From positions 39,319,506 to 39,383,505 of the forward strand of contig CM044955.1 of NCBI GenBank assembly GCA_024516035.1: DNA of 64,000 bases, read 5' to 3'. The stretch's first letter is position 1, and every line of letters starts with the position of its first letter. Positions 33,987 through 46,200 of this stretch are shown here, in pieces. The stretch is from Bactericera cockerelli. Its lineage: Eukaryota; Arthropoda; Insecta; Hemiptera; Triozidae. The notes beneath the pieces are model-generated. The model searched no databases, was not told the origin of the DNA, and worked only from the letters and a program-made list of their open reading frames with translations. A program made the translations under genes and the position numbers.

Positions 33987-36900
33987 CTGTGAAAATAAAG
34001 AAGAATATACATCATGAGGCGGCCAAAATAATAATTTCAAAGAAATTCACCTGTAGGCAAATAACATTATTATAATAATTTCGTGCCTACAAGACAGGCA
34101 TCATTGCATATATTATACTAACCCCCTGGTCCAAAATCTAGACCCCTATAAGTTAATAACAATGAAAATAAAAAATAAGTATGTAGATACCTATTAATCC
34201 CCCTGCACTCAAGATTTAATAAATTAATATTACTGTGTCAAGTCAAGTCAGATTTGGTCAAGTGTTTAACGCGGTAGTCTGGTATACCAGGGAGCGTAGG
34301 GTTAGTTCGAATCCCACACAGGTCATGAATTTTACCTCATTAATTTGAGTTTGTGACCACATAATAATAAGACTCCTAGGGTTAGGTGGTAGATAATGCT
34401 TTGAGCATTAACCTCGCCTGGTGGTTATCATCAACTAAAGAGTGTTATTATTATTACTAAATCACCATCATAAAATTACAAACATGAATAAGTCATCTAT
34501 TTGTGAGTATAAATTTTCTTAATGTAAAATGTCCTGATATGACAATGTTATTATTGTGTGGGATGAATACAGTTGTGCTCAACTTACAAGATGAGGAGAG
34601 AACTTCTTGTAGTATTCATAGTAGGGAACTACTCTGCCTTCACCTGGCTCGCTGGAGATTCCAACTTGAAGCTGAAATAAATATGATAGAATATTACACT
34701 TGTTAGCATTTTAGTAAACGTGCTTCATTTCAAGTGATGTAGGTACTTAATTATTAAAAGTTTGCCATAGTAGATTAGCTAGGATATTTTATGATAAAAG
34801 CACCAAATTTGGTACAGAGGTAGAAATATATTATTAGCAAATTTGTACATGAAGGCATCAGCCAAAAGATCCCTAGTGGCCGTGACGGACATTTTTCAAA
34901 ATGGCGGCCATTCTGACGGCTGTTTTGTAGAAGTTCAAGAAGATACATAAAATTTATAAAAATGTAAAAAAAATGCTTGAACTCGAAAAAAAAAAAAAAA
35001 CAAAAAAAAAATATTCTCATTATTTTTTTGTTGTTGATAAAAATACCTTAATCGAGATATTTTCTCTTTCTGGTACCGTTGAATTTAATAAGTTACCCTC
35101 ATTTTTGTACAACAGATTACTAAAATGTTTTAAAAAATCGTGCATTTTATGTTGAAAGCACCGAAGTAGTAAATATAAAATATACAGCTACAAAGCCCGG
35201 CTTAGATATGACATCTACAGTTGTTGTCAAAGTTAGAGGATAGTAGTGTCCATTCACTAAGATTAACTAATCCTGTTAGATAATTCACCCTTTAGTCTTG
35301 TATACATAGTTTCAAACTTTCATGGGCCTCATGATGATAAATAACCGTTCCGACAATCCCAATGAAAGAAATAATTTGCTGGACTACTAGCTGTTTTCCC
35401 TTCATCTCAATGTATTTTCATGCGCCTGAAAAGTGATGTAACTTCTGTTGTAGATAACATTTTTGAAGATTTTTCTTTTGAATATATGAAACCAGTAACA
35501 TTTATTTATACACTCAATACAAGAATCATAGAGGAAATGAAAAAAGTAAATTGAAAACAGTGAACTATTTTTTTTTTTTTTTTTTTTAATTTCTCCTCAG
35601 AATACAAGTACCAGAAAATTTAGATTTTTAAATGACCTACCCTACTAATAAGAGGAGAATATAAAATAACCTAATTGAATACTGAAGAATCTGAAACACC
35701 TGTACAAAACTATCTCTTTACTATTTTTCATTTTTATTTCCTGGTGTTAGAATGATTTTCTTGGATAAATCTTGTATTAGGTTTTGTAAATCCCAATGCA
35801 GTTATTCTTATATTCAAAACAAAAATGATATTTACAACAGAAATTACATAACTTTTCAGAGACATGGAAATACACTGAAGGGTAAAACAGCTTGCATGAC
35901 TGTAATTTCGTCCAGCATTGTATTTATACTAAATGAAGTTAATGTGATTACCTGCTTCTTTGATCTAACAGAAATAGAGGTTGAAATCTCCACTCCAAAT
36001 GACCAATGCTTAATGCATTCTGCTACTTTTTTAGATAAGCTCAGGATTAGAACACAACCTAATGGATTCAGGTCTACTGAGTTAACTCAGCTACTGAGGT
36101 TAATCATGTGATATACGCTATGAAAACATGACTATGTACATTATTCCCTTCTTCATGTTCTTTTTATTTCAAGCTCACGTAAATGTTAGATGCAATATAA
36201 ATAATTCTTACATCTTCAGCATTCTCAGATGCTTTGTAGGAGACCTCAGCAAAACTGAAGTTGAAAGCTCCGTAAGATTTAGGCTGCACTATCACCACAT
36301 GGGTCACATTGGTCTGGGGAGCTACTCGGTCAATGACAAACTTGAACTGTCCTCCTTGGATTTCAAAAGCCTCTGGAGGGAATGAGGAATCACTGACAAC
36401 AACATTGGTGGCTACAGAGTTTCCAATGTTATAGATTGTGTACTGGAATTCAGATAAATATATTATTATGGTAATGGATTAAGTATGTTGGAAAAAATAT
36501 GAGCAGGGAGCTAAAAAATAATAATTTAACAACACCTGTCTGATCTTGTATAGGTACTGTGTCTTGCGGCAACTCGTTGATGTATGAGCAGTTCGAAAAA
36601 AAATATATAAATATTTTTTGTTAATAAAAGAAAAACCAGTTCCAGGGAATAGTTGACACCCTAGGAATAGTAATTCTGATATTTTTTCTAGGAGTATTAT
36701 TAATTATTTTGAATGGGCCAAATGTTCATTTTTCTTCTTATGGGTTTAAATTTTGCCACAAAATAATATCTGTAATTCTTTTTTGTAGCCATGAAACAAT
36801 AGCTACTGTAGACACTTTTGGTCTGAGCTGTAGCTTGCCCATCCCATAGTATGCCTACACACACTGATGGACAAGAAGTGAAACTTCCCATTTAGGTGCT

Positions 36901-37734
36901 GGGTAAACATAAAAACACCTGAAGTATCCCAACCTAATACAAATTTTGAATACTATTTTTTTTGTTGGCTCTGGGATTCGAACCCGGAACATTCCATATG
37001 GAAAATGAATATTTACCTCAGTGGGACTGCTGGTGGGACAAGTACAGTCAATATAAGACAACTCAAGGGACCAGAATTTATTTATCTAATATCCAGGTTT
37101 CTGTTATAAAGAGGTTATTTTCTATAAAGAGTTAACTTTGATCTGAAATTTCTCTCTGATATCCAGCTTCAACTGTATGAACTTGTGGAACTTGAGTACC
37201 CATGTGCTTAGGGCAAATTTATAAAATAAGATTACCACAAAGATAAGGGAAGACTGTCCCTAATCCAGGATACTTTGAATGATGTGATGTGATTGATGGA
37301 AAGCCTTTTCTTTTTCACCAATCTCAAGCTCCAATACAAAATATCATCCAATAGTCACAATTTTTTCTTAACCTTATTTCAATTTTAATTTATTAATTTC
37401 CCAATGCATTCACAACTAGTTGTACCACCAGGTGCATGAAATGAGTGGACTGGTTGTAGTGGGACTATCTGCACAAAACAGTCATTCCAGCCCAACATAC
37501 ACTGAAGTTGCATGAAAACCATCTTTCATTGTTTGCAGTACATTTTTACTTTACAGTTTTTATTAATAATAATAAAAAAATACTCACCTTAACAACTACA
37601 TCCATACTTTCAACTAAATATTTGTTGAGCACTTGCTTTGAAACTAGGAGCTTTGCTGTGGCTGACTCCTCTGATTGACATAATACTGAGGAGAGTAATG
37701 TTACAGCTAAAATAAATATTGCTTTGAGATCCAT
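33861..37734 (-). CDS. SSR2: Translocon-associated protein subunit beta (TRAP-beta, SSR2), 4 coding exons, complete
   Basis: TRAP-beta is a single-pass ER membrane protein of the TRAP complex, which sits beside the Sec61 translocon and helps secretory proteins enter the ER. The coding exons, read on the minus strand, are 37734-37588, 36442-36212, 34671-34588 and 33986-33861. All junctions are GT-AG and phase 0, and together they give 195 residues (the human protein has about 183). Residues 1-19 ([19 protein letters not shown]) are a signal peptide. Residues about 20-155 are the lumenal domain, with N-glycosylation sequons NVT (94-96) and NFS (110-112), matching the known two-sequon pattern. 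FSPHLGDWAAF leads into one transmembrane helix (about 157-176), followed by a Lys-rich cytosolic tail ending KKTKKSKD. The introns hold SINE and low-complexity sequence, and a SINE lies in intron 1 in the same orientation. The neighbour is a divergently transcribed carbonic-anhydrase-like gene. Identity is from recognised family features; 5' UTR and poly(A) site were not located. Confidence 0.95.
34258..34462 (+). mobile_element. tRNA-derived SINE (family F), copy 2, in SSR2 intron 3
   Basis: AACGCGGTAGTCTGGTATAC then TTCGAATCCCACACAGG, followed by TTGAGTTTGTGACCACATAA, AATGCTTTGAGCATTAACCT and a GTTATTATTATTA tail. It lies in the intron between SSR2 coding exons 3 and 4, antisense to SSR2. 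Confidence 0.82.
34588..34671 (-). CDS. SSR2: SSR2 coding exon 3 (membrane-proximal lumenal segment)
   Basis: Twenty-eight codons between a TTTCAG acceptor and a GTAAGT donor. It encodes [20 protein letters not shown] followed by KFSPHL, which corresponds to the stretch ending RRFSPHF in human TRAP-beta. Phase 0 at both ends. Confidence 0.92.
34672..36211. other. SSR2 intron 2, no gene recognised inside
   Basis: The intron is AT-rich with A- or T-runs at 34985-35010 and 35566-35590. An open frame at 35752-36111 (plus) lacks splice or family support and lies antisense within the intron. Confidence 0.6.
36212..36442 (-). CDS. SSR2: SSR2 coding exon 2 (lumenal beta-sandwich)
   Basis: Seventy-seven codons between a CAG acceptor (ending at 36443 on the minus strand) and a GTAAGA donor (36211-36206). 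It encodes [24 protein letters not shown], then a stretch with sequons NVT and NFS, ending ASENAED. This is the conserved core of TRAP-beta. Confidence 0.93.
36705..37048 (-). mobile_element. tRNA-derived SINE (family A), copy 3, in SSR2 intron 1
   Basis: On the minus strand: B-box-like GGGTTCGAATCCCAGAGCCA, then CCCAGCACCTAAATGGGAAG, CCATCAGTGTGTGTAGGCAT, ACTATGGGATGGGCAAGCTA and TTGTTTCATGGCTA. This follows the full body of the copy at 51.4 kb. Confidence 0.8.
37588..37734 (-). CDS. SSR2: SSR2 coding exon 1 (signal peptide and start of the lumenal domain)
   Basis: Forty-nine codons, starting at the ATG at 37734-37732 and ending before a GTGAGT donor (37587-37582). The first 19 residues are hydrophobic and end at LC-QSE, a good signal-peptidase site. 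The following segment [17 protein letters not shown] aligns in pattern with the ARLLASKSLLNRYAVEG region of vertebrate TRAP-beta. An upstream in-frame extension exists, but the signal peptide fixes this start. Confidence 0.93.
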
Positions 37735-39479
37735 TCTGGAAAGTAAAAAGGAAAGAAGTTTTTTAAAGTCAAATCTATTTACATAACACACTAATATTTT
37801 TTTTGTGATGGGAAAAGAAAGAGTGGTAAATATTTAGTTTAGACAGAAAACTTATTACTACTACTTATACTCAAGAAGAATTCACCTTCTAAGATGTTTA
37901 ATTAGGGAAACTGATTCTACTGCACAAAATGTCATAAACCTAAATTTTAGGCATTTTCTTTGTATCTCAGAAATTTGAATGTCAATTACCTTCTTAACAA
38001 TAACTCATACCTATCAAAAGAATTCTTAGAATCAACCCCCCTTAACTTGGTGTAATTAAACCTCAAATAAAACTTTGAACTTTCATACCTATTGAAAATT
38101 TTAATTTTTGTATTTATTTCTTCTTATTATTACTCCTCTTAAAAGAAAGAATCAAATATTTTTCTTTAAATTTTAAGAAATCAGATATCAAGGTCATTTT
38201 TGAGTTGAAAATACACCATGTTTATTGGGGGCCAACTCTGAGATCCTTTTTTTTTCATATCAGTTTCTGTTGGAAAGATAATTGACAGTAATAAAAGTTC
38301 TAATGCACCAAAAATGTTTTTTTTTTTTTTTTAAGTAACTACCTAGAAATAGGAACAGATTTACACTTTATGTTACCTGAGGTAAAAGCCAAACAACTGT
38401 GGGTTGTTAGCTTGTACCTGGTGCAGTCAGCTGAACCTCTAGATCCATCCCTAAAGACTTGAGGTAACTGTTCTCATCTACCTATCATAAGATTAGGATT
38501 GCAAGATAATTAATGTTTTATTTGTAATTTATTTTTAACAAATAATATTTCTTAATACTTATTCCCTATTGAATGACCCCTCTATATTATTGTGCATTAT
38601 ACAATTTGATAATATTACTGTACAATTAGGTACATAGATATTTTAATACTTGAGTTCAATTCACCCCCAAATAAATCACATCTAAATATCTTATTTTAAC
38701 ACTTTCTGGTGTGAGGAAGCTAATTGTTTTATCCAAGACCTTGGGAACATCCTCACATCTGTATCAGGTCATAAAAGAAGTACTGAGTTGTTACGACAAA
38801 GAATCTTGATTGCAATTCAGAAAAGCAATGCCACCTGTGTAATGGGCACAATACCCTATTCCTCTAACATGGAGGATATTTTTTACATTTAGTAGGTAAA
38901 TTGTATATGTATTAAAATAATATAAATATATATAGAATCACTAGGAAACATGCTTTGTTTACCTGAAAATAATTTGGTACTTCTGAAATAATTACTAATG
39001 AATTTTTTACCCGATTCGGGCTCAATTCACCACCTAGGGCTCAAGACAACCCGTTTTAAAGTACCGAATAATTTGTGCTAATCAAATTCTCTCTTTTAAT
39101 GAACAAACTGTCACTGATAAAAGTATTTATTACATTGGAATACCTAAATATTCGATGGTGTGATTTCCTACCTCGACACTGTATGTATAAACCAGAAACC
39201 CAAAGCTATAAATAAGAAGTCATTGATAAGTTTTACTTACATTGTGATATTTTTGTTAAAGCACTGGTAGAATAAGGCCCAGAAAACAATCCTAGTTGAA
39301 AACACGCATCAGAAAGAGATTTCAAATTTGTTCTTATAAATCACTGTTCTATCCTGTAACTAGGAAGGTATTTTAAATTGTAATGTAACCAGTGTAGCCT
39401 TCTGCCAACCAACTTCCAAAAATCCAATCCAACTTCCAACTTATCAAAATTCAAATGATAACATAACCTCAAAATACAA

Positions 39480-40142
39480 CGCGACAACAGCTGACGTCAT
39501 AGATTGTGCTATGTTCTCATTCTTGTTAAATTTGTGAAACTAGCACAAGTTTTCAGTGAGTTTGTCTTTTAAAAAAATATTCAGGGTCTGACAACTACCT
39601 AACAAAAAAGTTTTATATTGAATTATTCAAGCCAGGCTCAAATATTTTTTTGTTCAACGCTACGCAACGTTTCATTCTCCATTTATTTTTCGGATCAAGT
39701 GAGTTGGAATCCCATCCCACGTTTTGTTCGCAACGTTTTGCACCCCTCCCCATTTAAAATTCGAGAAAAAAACGTTGTGCAGCGTTGCGCAACAATATGT
39801 TGCACTAAGTGGAATCCTGACTCAAGTCTTTGAGGTCCGACAGAATAATATATTTTTCAATAGTCTGTTCATCATCAACCGTTTTTCCAAAAACGCGAGT
39901 GGCTAAAAGTCTTTGTTGAAGCCTCCGGGTGGAATTTTCTTCGTTCGTATGTATTTCCCTTGTGAATCTAGCTCATGAACATCTGTGGTATCTAATTTAG
40001 CCAACTAGAAGTGCGTCCTAATAGTCACCGAAAAATTTCATCTGGACTTTCGTGTGTTCGTTTTAGGCTTTAGGAAAATTTTAAACCTGTAGACCACTAG
40101 CCTGGTCATTTTCCATGAAGAGCACCCAGTGAATCATCCAAG
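39480..40142. promoter_or_regulatory. Divergent promoter region between SSR2 and the CA-like gene, with a perfect CRE
   Basis: The two gene models diverge here (coding starts at 37734 minus and 40143 plus). A perfect palindromic TGACGTCA lies at 39492-39499; CREB/ATF factors bind this site, and ATF6-type control would suit an ER translocon gene. Several AACGTT / GCAACG words cluster at 39655-39800. A five-codon uORF (40115-40132) precedes the CA-like ATG. Transcription start sites were not identified, so the role is inferred. Confidence 0.35.
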
Positions 40143-40237
40143 ATGAAACTCAAGGAATGGTTCAAGAGCTGTGAGCACCTGAATGGCACTTCGCGGGTCA
40201 GTCAGAGCTCCTTTAAGTTGAGGATTGAAAATTCGAG
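40143..40237 (+). CDS. CA-like gene, putative coding exon 1
   Basis: ATG at 40143, then MKLKEWFKSCEHLNG.., ending at a GTAAAA donor with two bases left over. This phase fits the next acceptor. A five-codon upstream ORF (ATG 40115, TGA 40130-40132) precedes it. There is no family motif here, so the exon rests on splice phase and position only; another first exon is possible. Confidence 0.5.
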
Positions 40238-43200
40238 GTAAAATTTCAAGTGAGAGTAATAAAATTACTTATTAGGTAGGTAGTAATTTGATTGTAGTGT
40301 CTAATTATCTTACCGGCTGTTAATTCTAGAAACAGATTTGATAAGTCCGCTAATTGAGTTTTATTTAGTGGCATTTTCACAATGGAAAAAATAGCGAGTA
40401 TAGTATATAGGTAGGTTCTGGTGTGTTGTAGGTACGGGTTTACTATTAACTATTCAGTAAGACGTCATTAGTGTCATTACCTTGCTTATACTCGTATTGC
40501 ATAAGTAAGTTCCTACTAAGTCGGGTCTAAAGGAATAAGAAAGAAATAGGATGCTACACAAGTGTCCATCCTGGATACACTCTGAGGGTACGCCAGTTAT
40601 TGGTCCTGATTTGCTGGTTACAAAATAACCCGAAATTCAGAGTCCCTTAATATCTACCTGTTGATAATTAACTGTTTTCGTCCATACTTGGTGTTTTGTT
40701 TAAGATTTAGAAAAATCGTTTCTTATTGTAAATCTAGACACAAGAAGCGTCTCAGAGGTGTTGCCGTTTCAGAGATATGTACTATGTACACCGATTTGTG
40801 AGTCAGAAGTAGATAAGTGGATTTTGCTATCAGTATACGTACATAGGTAGTATACCTGATAGAAATTATTTTTATCGTATGACAGCAGATATATTAGATA
40901 ATAGTATAGGTACAATACATCAGTCTAAATATATAAAATGAGAAATATGGATGGACTTTGTATGTTTGTGTGTCCGAGAAATGATAATAGATACCATACC
41001 ATAAAATTGATGAGAGATGACCCAAAGTAAAATTGACGTACGATACCAGGAAATCTTTCAAAATTCTAAAATTCGCAACCGTCGCATCGCACAATTTAAC
41101 TATTGGGAACCTTAGAGAACATTGAAAAGGCACAAAATGTGATCTGCACTCGCCAATGTGGAAATGTGGCTGTAACTCCCTAACGCTTTAGCGAATATTC
41201 ATTAAACCTATTTTATTTGATTCTCCGTTTAATTATATTCCCTAAACACTTTCGGCTCAAATATATCATATGGAACCCTTGAGAACAGATTACAGACACA
41301 AAAGCGTGATTTACGGGTGAATTTCTTATGATGCGTTTAAAAAGTGTACACTCTGTATAACAAGAACGCCTTATTTATACTGCCCAATCAGGACTATGAA
41401 GTCCCATTATTGCAGCAGTAAGCCCAAGACGCATCATGAAGTGGTTAAAATCCCAAAGGAGAGGATAACATGTCTATCCTGGCTGGGTTTCGAACCCACG
41501 ACCTCTGGAATCTCTGGATTCACAGCGTGCCGCCGGCGCCGTTACAACTGAGCTACCGGGACAGACGTATATAGTGTATATAGGTACATAATTCTACTCT
41601 CTTCTTTGGATGTCCGCGGTCTATTTAGGAAAAATGAGTACTTATAACTACCTGGTTACTTGTTAGAGTAACGATCAGTGGCTACAATACCAGAGTATTA
41701 ATAAGAAAATGTAAAGAATTTAGAAAAATAAATGAGACTCTTAGCAATGCTGTGGTACTTATTGATTCACCCACAAAGAAAATAAAATCACACTTTGATC
41801 ATAAATATAAATTTACATTCAGTTTAATTCTCAACAGCAGGAAAAGTCCTTGGAGTCGAACCCACCTTCGGAAATGGAGAGACCAATTCTACAGCGCAGA
41901 CCCTTTTCCATCGTCCCCCCTGACTTTGACCCGGGCCTCTGCCCAAACCCTTTCTCTACCACCCCTTGAGTGGTTCAACTTCAAGAACCCCCCGTATAGT
42001 TCGAAAATCATCAACACTGGACACACGACTGTGGTGAAGGGCTCTTGGTATCAGGGGAGGAAGAAGCCCTACTTGACGGGGGGGCCTCTTATGGATCAGA
42101 AGTACGTCTTCTACCACAGCCATTTCCATTGGGGAGAAAGTGAACACGCTCTGCAGGGTATGTCATCCGTCTTTCCTCAAAAGTCCTTTTTATTATTTTT
42201 AATTTAATCGTATTGGTATTCAACTTCTACATACATATAGTAGTCGTAATATATGTACATGCCTAGTGGTTTCTATTCTTTATCCTGGGGTGGCTAGTGT
42301 GGCTACCTATAGTTATAATGAATACCTAGCTTCACTTTGGGAGCGTTTTTTCTACAATGTTAATTCTACAAAAATTCTGTTAGCGGCAAGTTGAAAACCT
42401 TTTCTTTTTTTTCTCATCAGTATCATTTCGTATTGTCTTAAATATCAGGGCTCTATGTATAATAATTTATTCAATTTTCTTCTTTATGAAACCCTGGTCT
42501 TATACAAAATACGCAGTCTTACACAGAATTTCATCAAAATCCGATGAACCGTTCAAGTGATATTGGTATTTAACTAAGGTGAAAATGCACGCTTAAGATC
42601 CATGGAATCAAAGTTAGGTATTATAAAGTAGACCATCCGTAACACGTTTCTACTCGGTTCACCATTTTCTGAGACGTTGCAAGGAATGAAAATAACGAAC
42701 TGACAGAACGAAAGCAAAAAATAGAAATCACTGCATTATTTTTTTTACAAAAACATGTTCATTGTTCAATACTTATGGGCCTTGGTTAAAATATTTGGAA
42801 ATTGAAATACTTTGGATAAGTCTTGGAAGTGGAAATGTGAAGTTAACTAATGATTATTTGTTTAAATTTTATAAAGATTTATTCCAATTTATTAAATGAA
42901 CAATCATCCACGAACATAAAAAATCAAGTATTTTAATATTATACATTTCCTTTGTCTCTAACTTTTTCAGGAGAAATATTTCCCATGGAGGTGCATAGTG
43001 TCTTTTTCAACGCCCATTACAAGACCTACGAGACCGCTCTGAAAGAATCCGACGGTATCCTTATTGTAGCCCAATTCTGCCGGCTCCTTCCTGAATCTTC
43101 TACCAGACCGCAGACATCACAGAATGTGCTTCTGTTGAAGGATCACTCGAGTGTTACTTCAAAGATACAACACAGGACCAGTAACATTGAAGATGATGGA

Positions 43201-46200
43201 AGACAGCTCAGATTGAAATATACTCAAGTTCCAAGTGGCAGAACTCAAAATATGGCTCAGCAAACACATGAACTTCATGAGTACAAGACTTGTAAACCTT
43301 CGGACAGCACCCGAAGTCGTTTTCCTCTTCTCGAGACAGTTTATGGGGACAGATCAACTTATCGGGACAGCACGAGTCACATGTCTCAGTGCACAACCGG
43401 CGAAATTTCGCCAGAGAGACCGTCCAATCACATGGAGCGGGGAAATGAGTTCATAGCCGAAGTCGCTAAGAACGTGCGATTTGTTAGTTCGGTGAACACG
43501 AGCAAGTTGATACATGCACACAGTTTGGATGTACTGCTGCCGCAGTTTAGCAACAACTATTTTTTATACCGAAGTATGTACTTGAATTTTTTCTATAAAT
43601 TTATATCTATTAATTCATATTTTCTTAATTATGTACATTATACCAAACCATCTTTTGAATTTTGACCAGTAACGCATAAATAATTTCCAGTAATTTTACG
43701 TTGGATGAGATATACATAGTTATGAACAAAAGGTAAATTGTTTTTTTTTTTTTTTTTTCAAAATATTCTTGCTCCGATTTCAAATTTGTTTTATCCTTCT
43801 GGAAATATATTTGGTTTTGTGTCGGTCTGTTTTTTTCTTCTTACGATGTACATGATGGAATAAAAGAAGTGATAAAAGAAGCTACCGTGCAGTGGTAGTC
43901 AAGTGGTTAACACGCTAGTCTAGTTATGCAGACGGTTCAAAAAAAATCCCACCCAGTGCATGAATTTTTCCTCATGAATTTGAGTTTGTGACCACATAAT
44001 AATAAGGATATGAGCGTTAGGTGGTAGAAAATGCTTTGAGCATTTACCTCGACTGATGGTTACCTACCACAAAAGACTGTTATTATTATTAATATTGTTA
44101 TTAAAAAAATCACAAAAATCTTTGTGTTGATCAAAATCAATAAGATTAATCCTTCGTTCATTTTACTTAGTCCTGTTCCGAAGTACGGGCAAACGGCTAG
44201 TTGTAAATAAAATTGAACTACTTTGTTTACATAACGTATAAACAAATCATTTTGTATTGGTTACAGCTGGAATACGCAGACCTCAAACTACACACAGAGT
44301 AACTTGGATTATCGACGATAAAAACCATTTGTCCATTACCAGAGCTCAGTTGACATCATTTCATATATTGAGAAGGACTACGAAGAATTCTCGAAGAACT
44401 AGATCTGAGTGTAGTGCTCCGGGCAGTATGTTTTATATTGTCAACCAGGCGGACGACATAAAAACTGAAAGTAATGGTAATTTAAAAATGCTCTACTTTT
44501 TTTATTTCTTTCTCATTCAAAAAAGTTTATTGAAACTTAGTTTTAGGTTTACTATATAAAAATGGACAGAACCAATGTAGAAATATGTAAGTAGGTAGGT
44601 AGGTAGTTATGTATTATTCTATATGTGTGTCTTTTTTAAGTCTATTTTTATTTGTCACTAAAATATTTGTAAAGAAACTTGAATAATTATAATGCAATAA
44701 TTGAAAACCCGAGTTATCACATTCCAGATACCTTTATCATAATTCATGAAAAAATCAATAAAATTCCAAGAGAAGATAAAATAAAATGCGGTAGCTCAGA
44801 AGAGAGCACGTTGAAAATTTTCGATCACACGAATATTGAAAATGAAAACTTGCAAAACATTGAAAATAACGATGTAAATGTTTTGATCCATGTGGAACCA
44901 GATAAAACCAAAAAAGAAAATGAAAACTTGCAAAACATTGAAAATAACGATGCAAATGTTTTGATCCATGTGGAACCTGATAAAACCAAAAAAGAAAATG
45001 AAAACTTGCAAAACATTGAAAATAACAATGTAGATGTTTTGATTCATCTGGAACCAGATAAAACCAAAAATGAATTAATCCCGCTATTAGAAAAAGGACG
45101 TCAAACAACTCTTAAAAATGACGGTGCGATGCATATCATCGAAACAACTTTTGATTCAAATTTCTGCTCGACAAATTCAACATCAAGGAATAAAATTATA
45201 TCATTTTCTGAATTTTATCATCTATATTTTTACGAGAATTGTCGATCAGCATTCAGAGACATCGTCAACTCTATCAATTTTAACATAGATATTCCCTACT
45301 GTAGTAGATTGGATACATCCATCGGCGTTATGAGTAAAACTCTATCAAAAATGTCCAGTAAAGATTCTTATATTTCCTATCGGTCTGATCAAAAATATTA
45401 TGATGAGCATAATTTGAAAACTACCCTATCATTGATACCAAGCAATAAAATTATTCTTACATGCAAGTTTGAAAAAATTATGAAAATTTTACTGCCACAA
45501 AAAATACTTTATCAAAAATTTAAAACAAATGACCAGACCACTTTTAAAGTATCATTCATAAAAAGAGAAGCTAATAAATATAAATTGAAAAATAAATACA
45601 CATTAAGAAAACCAAAGAAAACTAAAATGAATCCAAGCATAATGTCGATAGTCATCAGTCAGACCAACATTAACGTTGCTAGCATCATTAACAATGCCCA
45701 TGAAATGGAGACTAGTGCAGTGCAAAACGACAACGAAGCTGATAATATTAAAGTAGACGCGGGGGAGAGCACTAATGAGGTAGTTACTCTCTTCTGTGCA
45801 CGCTATATAGACTCAAATATATTCAAACCACTGTCAATACCGTCATTTTCAAAAGATTTAGGTAAGATTTTTTACCACAGCTTTCACTAGGATAGTCTTT
45901 ATATTTGATAATTAAAATTATAGCTTGTTCTTTCGATTAATTCATTTTTACATGCAACTTATGAGAACATAACTTTCTTTTTAGCCACCAAACAGCTTCA
46001 ACTTAATGACAGCAGAACTAATCGAATAGTTTTGAGATAAATTTCTTTGAAAGCTTCCGGAAAAAATTAAATTTGCATATCAAATTTTATTGAAACAACT
46101 TTATAAATATGTAGGTTTTATAAATCTTATTGATTAATTATCTACATTATGTTGATGCTACATTAAATGATGTAGGAAGGCTCCCACAAATTTTATTTTA

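Noticed and set aside
35752..36111. 119-residue plus-strand gene
   Set aside because: It lies antisense within SSR2 intron 2, with no family motif or splice support.
43208..43456. Overlapping open frames in CA-like exon 3
   Set aside because: Shadows of the exon in other frames.
44641..44727. Upstream acceptors for CA-like exon 5 (AG at 44639-44640 and 44673-44674)
   Set aside because: The first runs into an in-frame TAA and the second gives the wrong phase; the acceptor at 44727 fits.
44755..45108. Minus-strand repetitive protein
   Set aside because: It is the antisense shadow of the 78-bp coding repeat in CA-like exon 5.
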